From contig NZ_LMMJ01000009.1 in the NCBI RefSeq assembly GCF_001422205.1, positions 248,001 through 312,000 of the forward strand: a stretch of DNA of 64,000 nucleotides. The letters are read 5' to 3'. The translations under genes were made by a program, and so were the position numbers. This document shows, in pieces, positions 60,523 through 64,000 of the stretch (the first letter of the stretch is position 1; every line of letters begins with the position of its first letter). The notes below the pieces were generated by a model. It saw only the letters and a list, made by a program, of their open reading frames with translations. It was not told the origin of the DNA and did no database searches. Source of the stretch: Curtobacterium sp. Leaf261. GTDB lineage: Bacteria > Actinomycetota > Actinomycetes > Actinomycetales > Microbacteriaceae.

Positions 60523-61521
60523 TCACGACCGGGCGCGCACCCTCGGGTCGATCACGCCGTACACCAGGTCCACGAGCACGTTCGCGGTGACGATGAGGAA
60601 CGCCGAGAACAGCGTGAACCCGACGACGACCTGCAGGTCGAGCGAGTGCACCGCATCGATGAGCAGCGCACCGAGTCCCTGCATCGAGAACACCTTCTCG
60701 GTGATGACCGCCCCGCCGAGCAGACTGCCGAGGTCGAGCCCGAAGAGGGTCACCACCGGGAGCAGCGCCGTGCGGAGACCGTGACGGACGACGACCCTGG
60801 ACTCCGTGAGCCCCTTGGCCCGCGCCGTCCGGATGTAGTCCTGACCCATCACCTCGAGCATCTCGCCCCGCGTGAGCCTGGCGTAGATCGCCGCGCTGAT
60901 GAACGCGAGCACGCACCACGGCAGGACCAGGTGCAGCAGCCACTGCACGGGGTCGTCCGTGAACGCGACGTACCCGCCCGTCGGCAGGATCTTCAGGACG
61001 AAGCCGAAGAGCAGGATCCCGAGGAGCCCGACGAGGTAGGACGGCGCCGAGACACCGGCGACCGCGACCGTCATCACGCCCCGGTCGAGCAGCGATCCGC
61101 GACGGAGCGCCGACGCGGTCCCGCCCGCGACGCCGGCGACGAGCCACAGCACCGCGGCACCGATGGCGATGGACGCCGTGACGGGGAGCCGGGAGAGGAT
61201 CAGCGTCGTGACGCTCTCGTGCAGCTGGAACGAGTAGCCGAAGCACGGTGCCGCGCACTCGATCGCGGTCGACCCGCTGCCGAACGAGCGCCCGGCGAAG
61301 ATGCCTCCGAGGTACCCGGCGAACTGCTGCCACCAGGGAAGGTTCGTGCCGATGAACGCCTTCACCTGGTCGAGACGCTCGGGCGTGCACGGCTTGTCGC
61401 ACATCGAGCGCGCGGCGTTCGTCGGCAGGAGGGTGAAGAGCGCGTAGGTGATCGCGGCGACCACGAAGAGCACGACGACCGCGCCGAGCACGCGGAGCAG
61501 CACGAAGCGGGTGGTCCTCAT
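60523..61521 (-). CDS. Oligopeptide/dipeptide ABC permease, DppB type
   Basis: 332 residues with six membrane segments. 'FVLLRVLGAVVVLFVVAAITYALFTLLP' is the DppB start, an extracellular Cys-rich loop follows (four Cys at about 41-88), and the EAA region is 'RTARAKGLTESRVVVRHGLRTALLPVVTLFGL' in pattern. It forms the membrane pore with the DppC-type protein. Its ATG overlaps the DppC stop in ATGA; it is the last visible gene of the operon. Confidence 0.92.
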   Translation of the reverse strand: MRTTRFVLLRVLGAVVVLFVVAAITYALFTLLPTNAARSMCDKPCTPERLDQVKAFIGTNLPWWQQFAGYLGGIFAGRSFGSGSTAIECAAPCFGYSFQLHESVTTLILSRLPVTASIAIGAAVLWLVAGVAGGTASALRRGSLLDRGVMTVAVAGVSAPSYLVGLLGILLFGFVLKILPTGGYVAFTDDPVQWLLHLVLPWCVLAFISAAIYARLTRGEMLEVMGQDYIRTARAKGLTESRVVVRHGLRTALLPVVTLFGLDLGSLLGGAVITEKVFSMQGLGALLIDAVHSLDLQVVVGFTLFSAFLIVTANVLVDLVYGVIDPRVRARS

Positions 61522-62525
61522 CGGCCAGCCTCCTTCGACGCCGCGGCGCGAGCACCACCCGGCTTCGACGAGGCAGCCCGCCCCGGCCGCGCACTGTCCG
61601 CACGACGGGGGTCCAGCGCATCGCGGAGTGCGTCCCCGAGCAGGTTGAAGGCGAGGGTGATGACGAAGAGCGCCGCCCCGGGGAACACGAGGTACATCGG
61701 GTCGGTCTGCACCCACCCGACGGCGTCGCCGATCGTCCGGCCCCACGACGGCGTCGGCGGCGTGACCCCGACGCTCAGGAACGACAGCGCGGCCTCGGCC
61801 CCGATCATCGACGGGATCGAGATCGTCGCGTAGACGCTGATCGTCGCCGCCAGGTTCGGGAGCAGCTGCCGGACGATGACGTGCCAGGATCCGCCACCCA
61901 TCGCCGTGGAGGCGACGACGAAGTTCCGCTGCCGGAGCGACAGGGTCTGCCCGCGGATGACCCGGGCGACGGAGGGCCACCCGAAGAACCCGATGACCAG
62001 GACGACGAGCACGGGCTTCGGGAACCCACCCGGCACGATCGCGGTGAGGGCGATCATGAACACCAGCGACGGGAACCCGAACATCACGTCGATGACCCGG
62101 CTCATCCCGCGGTCGTACCAACCGCCGAAGAACCCGGTGGTGACGCCGACGAGCACCCCGATGGCGATCGACATGACGGTGGCGGCGAGCCCGATGCCGA
62201 GCGAGGTCCGGGCGCCGTACGTCACGATCGCGAAGAGGTCGCGCCCGGTCAGCGGCTCGACCCCGAACCAGTGCGTGCCGCTGATCCCGCCACCGGTGCC
62301 CTTCGGCGCCCCGAAGCCGTTCAGGGTGCCGAGGTGGTAGGTGTACGGGTCCTGGCCGCTCAGTCCGGCGACGAGCGGCGCACCGACGGCGACCACCGCG
62401 AACAGCACGATCGCGACGGCACTCGCCACCGCGGCACGGTCGCCGCGCACACGGCGGACGACGGCACGGAACCCGGTCGACCTCGGCGACGACGCGACGG
62501 GTCGGTCGATCACGTTCGCGGTCAT
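61518..62525 (-). CDS. Oligopeptide/dipeptide ABC permease, DppC type
   Basis: 335 residues. TM1 is at about 32-54, followed by a periplasmic segment with 'HWFGVEPLTGRDLFAIVTYGARTSLGIG' (DppC hallmark), then five helices and the EAA loop 'VIRGQTLSLRQRNFVVASTAMGGGSWHVIVRQLLPN'-like. The C-terminal 30 residues are Ala/Ser/Arg-rich. Its ATG overlaps the stop of the fused ATPase gene (ATGA) and its stop overlaps the DppB start, so the three genes are tightly coupled. Confidence 0.92.
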   Translation of the reverse strand: MTANVIDRPVASSPRSTGFRAVVRRVRGDRAAVASAVAIVLFAVVAVGAPLVAGLSGQDPYTYHLGTLNGFGAPKGTGGGISGTHWFGVEPLTGRDLFAIVTYGARTSLGIGLAATVMSIAIGVLVGVTTGFFGGWYDRGMSRVIDVMFGFPSLVFMIALTAIVPGGFPKPVLVVLVIGFFGWPSVARVIRGQTLSLRQRNFVVASTAMGGGSWHVIVRQLLPNLAATISVYATISIPSMIGAEAALSFLSVGVTPPTPSWGRTIGDAVGWVQTDPMYLVFPGAALFVITLAFNLLGDALRDALDPRRADSARPGRAASSKPGGARAAASKEAGR

Positions 62526-64000
62526 GCTGATGCCTCCGGGCGGTCGTCCTGCGCGGTCACCAGCGAGCGCCAGACGCGCCGCCGCTCGGCCTGTCGGACC
62601 GGGTCGGCGACGGGTGCGGCCGCGAGCAGCATGCGCGTGTACGGATCGGTCGGCGCGTGCAGCACCTGCTCGGCGGGCCCGCGCTCCACGACGTGGCCGG
62701 CGCGGAGCACCACGACCTCGTCGGCGAGCTGTCGGACGACCGCGAGGTCGTGGCTGACGAGCAGGCACGCGAACCCGAACTCCTGCTGCAGTGTCGACAG
62801 CAGCTCGAGCACCGTGCGCTGCACCGTGACGTCGAGGGCGCTCGTCGGCTCGTCCGCGATGAGCAGTACCGGTCGGAGCGCGAGGGCCCTCGCGACCGCG
62901 ACGCGCTGTCGCTGCCCACCGGAGAGCTGGTGCGGGAACCGCTCGGCGAGCGACGGGTCGAGACGCACCGCTTCGAGGAGCTCCGACACCCTGGCGCTCC
63001 GGGCGTCCTCGTCGAGATCGGTGTGCAGGCGGAGCGGTTCGCCGATGCTCCACCCGACGCTCGCCCGCGGGTTGAGCGACGACGCCGGGTCCTGGAACAC
63101 GTACCCGATGCGGGAGCGGATCGCGCGGAGTCGGCGGCGGCCGGCGTGCCGCAGGTCGGTCCCGGAGACTTCGACGGTCCCGGCGACGACCGGGACGAGG
63201 CCCGCGAGCGCCCGCCCGATGGTCGACTTGCCCGAACCGGACTCGCCGACGAGCCCGAGCACCTGGCCGGCACGGATCTCGAGGTCGATCCCCGACACCG
63301 CGGGACTCCCCCGCCGTCCGGCGTACGAGATGGCGACGTCCGACATCCGGACGACGACGTCGCCGGTCGCGACCGCCTGTGGGTCGGCATCCGACCGGGA
63401 GGCGCGGCCACGGTCCTCCAGTCCGGTCGCGACCACCTGTGGGTCGGCATCCGACCGGGAGGCGCGGCCACGGTCCTCCAGTCCGGGAACCGCGTCCAGG
63501 AGCTCGCGTGTGTACGCCTCGCGCGGCGACGCGAAGAGGTCGGGGGCGCTCCGCGCCTCGACCGCGACGCCCCGGCGCATGACGAGGACGTCGTCGGCGA
63601 CGTCCGCGACCACGCCCATGTCGTGGGTGATGAGGAGCACGGCGACGCCGCGGTCGCGGCACAGGGTCCGCAGCAGGTCGAGGATGCCGGCCTGCACCGT
63701 GACGTCGAGCGCGGTCGTCGGCTCGTCCGCGATGAGCGCGACCGGGTCGTCCGACAGTGCCATCGCGATCATCGCGCGCTGGAGCTGCCCGCCGGAGAGC
63801 TCGTGCGGGAACGCCCGGGCGATCCGCTCGGGGTCGTCGATGCCGGCCGCCGTGAGCAGCTCCGCGGTCCGCGCCGCGACCTGCCTCGTGGGGATGCGGC
63901 CGTGATGGGTCCGCACCGCCTCGCCGATCTGCGCGCCGATGCGGAGGACCGGGTTGAACGACCCCATCGGCTCCTGGAACACGGTGCCGATGCCGGCTCC
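62522..64000 (-). CDS. Fused double ATPase of an oligopeptide ABC importer (5' end outside window)
   Basis: About 492 residues are visible; the N-terminus with the first Walker A lies beyond 64000. Domain 1 shows the Q-loop 'TVFQEPMGSFNPVLRIG', signature 'LSGGQLQRAMIAMAL', Walker B 'ALIADEPTTALDVTVQ' and 'LLITHDMGVV'. Domain 2 is complete: Walker A 'GESGSGKSTIG', 'FQDPASSLNPR', 'LSGGQRQRVAVARALAL', 'LLIADEPTSALD', 'LVSHDLAVV' and the oligopeptide-type C-terminal 'DPYTRMLLAA'. It is a DppD-DppF fusion. The linker (63365-63484) contains a 60-bp exact tandem duplication carrying the GGACGGGAGGC-like palindrome. Confidence 0.93.
   Translation of the reverse strand, partial: GAGIGTVFQEPMGSFNPVLRIGAQIGEAVRTHHGRIPTRQVAARTAELLTAAGIDDPERIARAFPHELSGGQLQRAMIAMALSDDPVALIADEPTTALDVTVQAGILDLLRTLCRDRGVAVLLITHDMGVVADVADDVLVMRRGVAVEARSAPDLFASPREAYTRELLDAVPGLEDRGRASRSDADPQVVATGLEDRGRASRSDADPQAVATGDVVVRMSDVAISYAGRRGSPAVSGIDLEIRAGQVLGLVGESGSGKSTIGRALAGLVPVVAGTVEVSGTDLRHAGRRRLRAIRSRIGYVFQDPASSLNPRASVGWSIGEPLRLHTDLDEDARSARVSELLEAVRLDPSLAERFPHQLSGGQRQRVAVARALALRPVLLIADEPTSALDVTVQRTVLELLSTLQQEFGFACLLVSHDLAVVRQLADEVVVLRAGHVVERGPAEQVLHAPTDPYTRMLLAAAPVADPVRQAERRRVWRSLVTAQDDRPEASA
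63365..63484 (-). repeat. 60-bp in-frame tandem duplication in the ATPase linker
   Basis: Units 63365-63424 and 63425-63484 differ at a single base. Each contains GACCGGGAGGCGCGGCC...GGTCCTCCAGTCC of the dispersed palindrome family and adds 20 residues between the two ATPase domains. Confidence 0.9.

Overview
This 64 kb window is chromosomal DNA of a high-GC actinobacterium, most likely Microbacteriaceae and Curtobacterium-like. The evidence is about 70% GC, long antisense shadow ORFs, abundant GTG starts, many leaderless starts (TANNNT followed 6-8 nt later by ATG/GTG), an actinobacterial L10 leader, a NusG with a very long acidic N-terminus, and the order hadA-like, hadB-like, murB, aspartate aminotransferase, tRNA-Trp, secE, nusG, rplK, rplA. 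The genus is inference; no 16S gene is present.

Layout. 1-6430 (minus): an enormous secreted surface protein with at least 17 Ig-like repeats, running off the left edge. 6.75-17 kb: SRP RNA, an NAD(P)-binding protein, the pta-ackA acetate pathway, tRNA-Ser(GGA), a PH-like membrane protein, a HerA/DUF853 ATPase, and a Bcr/CflA-type drug exporter divergent from a TetR regulator. 17-24.4 kb: a secreted S53 (sedolisin) peptidase, a lipoprotein, an MFS exporter translationally coupled to cystathionine gamma-synthase, and a CBS-domain cystathionine beta-synthase, the last two dealing with transsulfuration. 24.6-28.3 kb: a two-gene unit, overlapping by ATGA, of a Cache-HAMP class III nucleotide cyclase and an MscS channel with a C-terminal cyclic-nucleotide-binding domain; both carry unusual substitutions at key positions. 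28.7-33.2 kb: an ABC exporter, an APC permease and an AbiEi/DUF559-like protein. 33.7-34.9 kb: rplJ-rplL behind an L10 leader with an attenuator. 34.9-37.2 kb: a two-component system.

37.4-43.3 kb (plus): a coupled acyl-CoA dehydrogenase / PIG-L deacetylase-NodS-like methyltransferase / glycosyltransferase operon, then an ABC permease-ATPase pair whose permease carries a Gly-Thr-Ser repeat. 43.4-51 kb: a sugar uptake and catabolism operon (isomerase, oxidoreductase, binding protein, two permeases, TolB-like protein) divergent from a ROK regulator; clear promoters lie between them. 51-60 kb: a YqaJ nuclease, a Pr6Pr membrane protein, then the rplA-rplK-nusG-secE-tRNA-Trp-aspC-murB-hadB-hadA region. 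60.5-64 kb: an oligopeptide/dipeptide ABC importer with a fused double ATPase, running off the right edge.

Intergenic spaces are rich in species-type palindromes and short tandem repeats. At least four dispersed families can be recognised; one (GGACGGGAGGCGCGG...CCGTGCCTCCCGTCC) also lies inside or across the ends of several coding regions.
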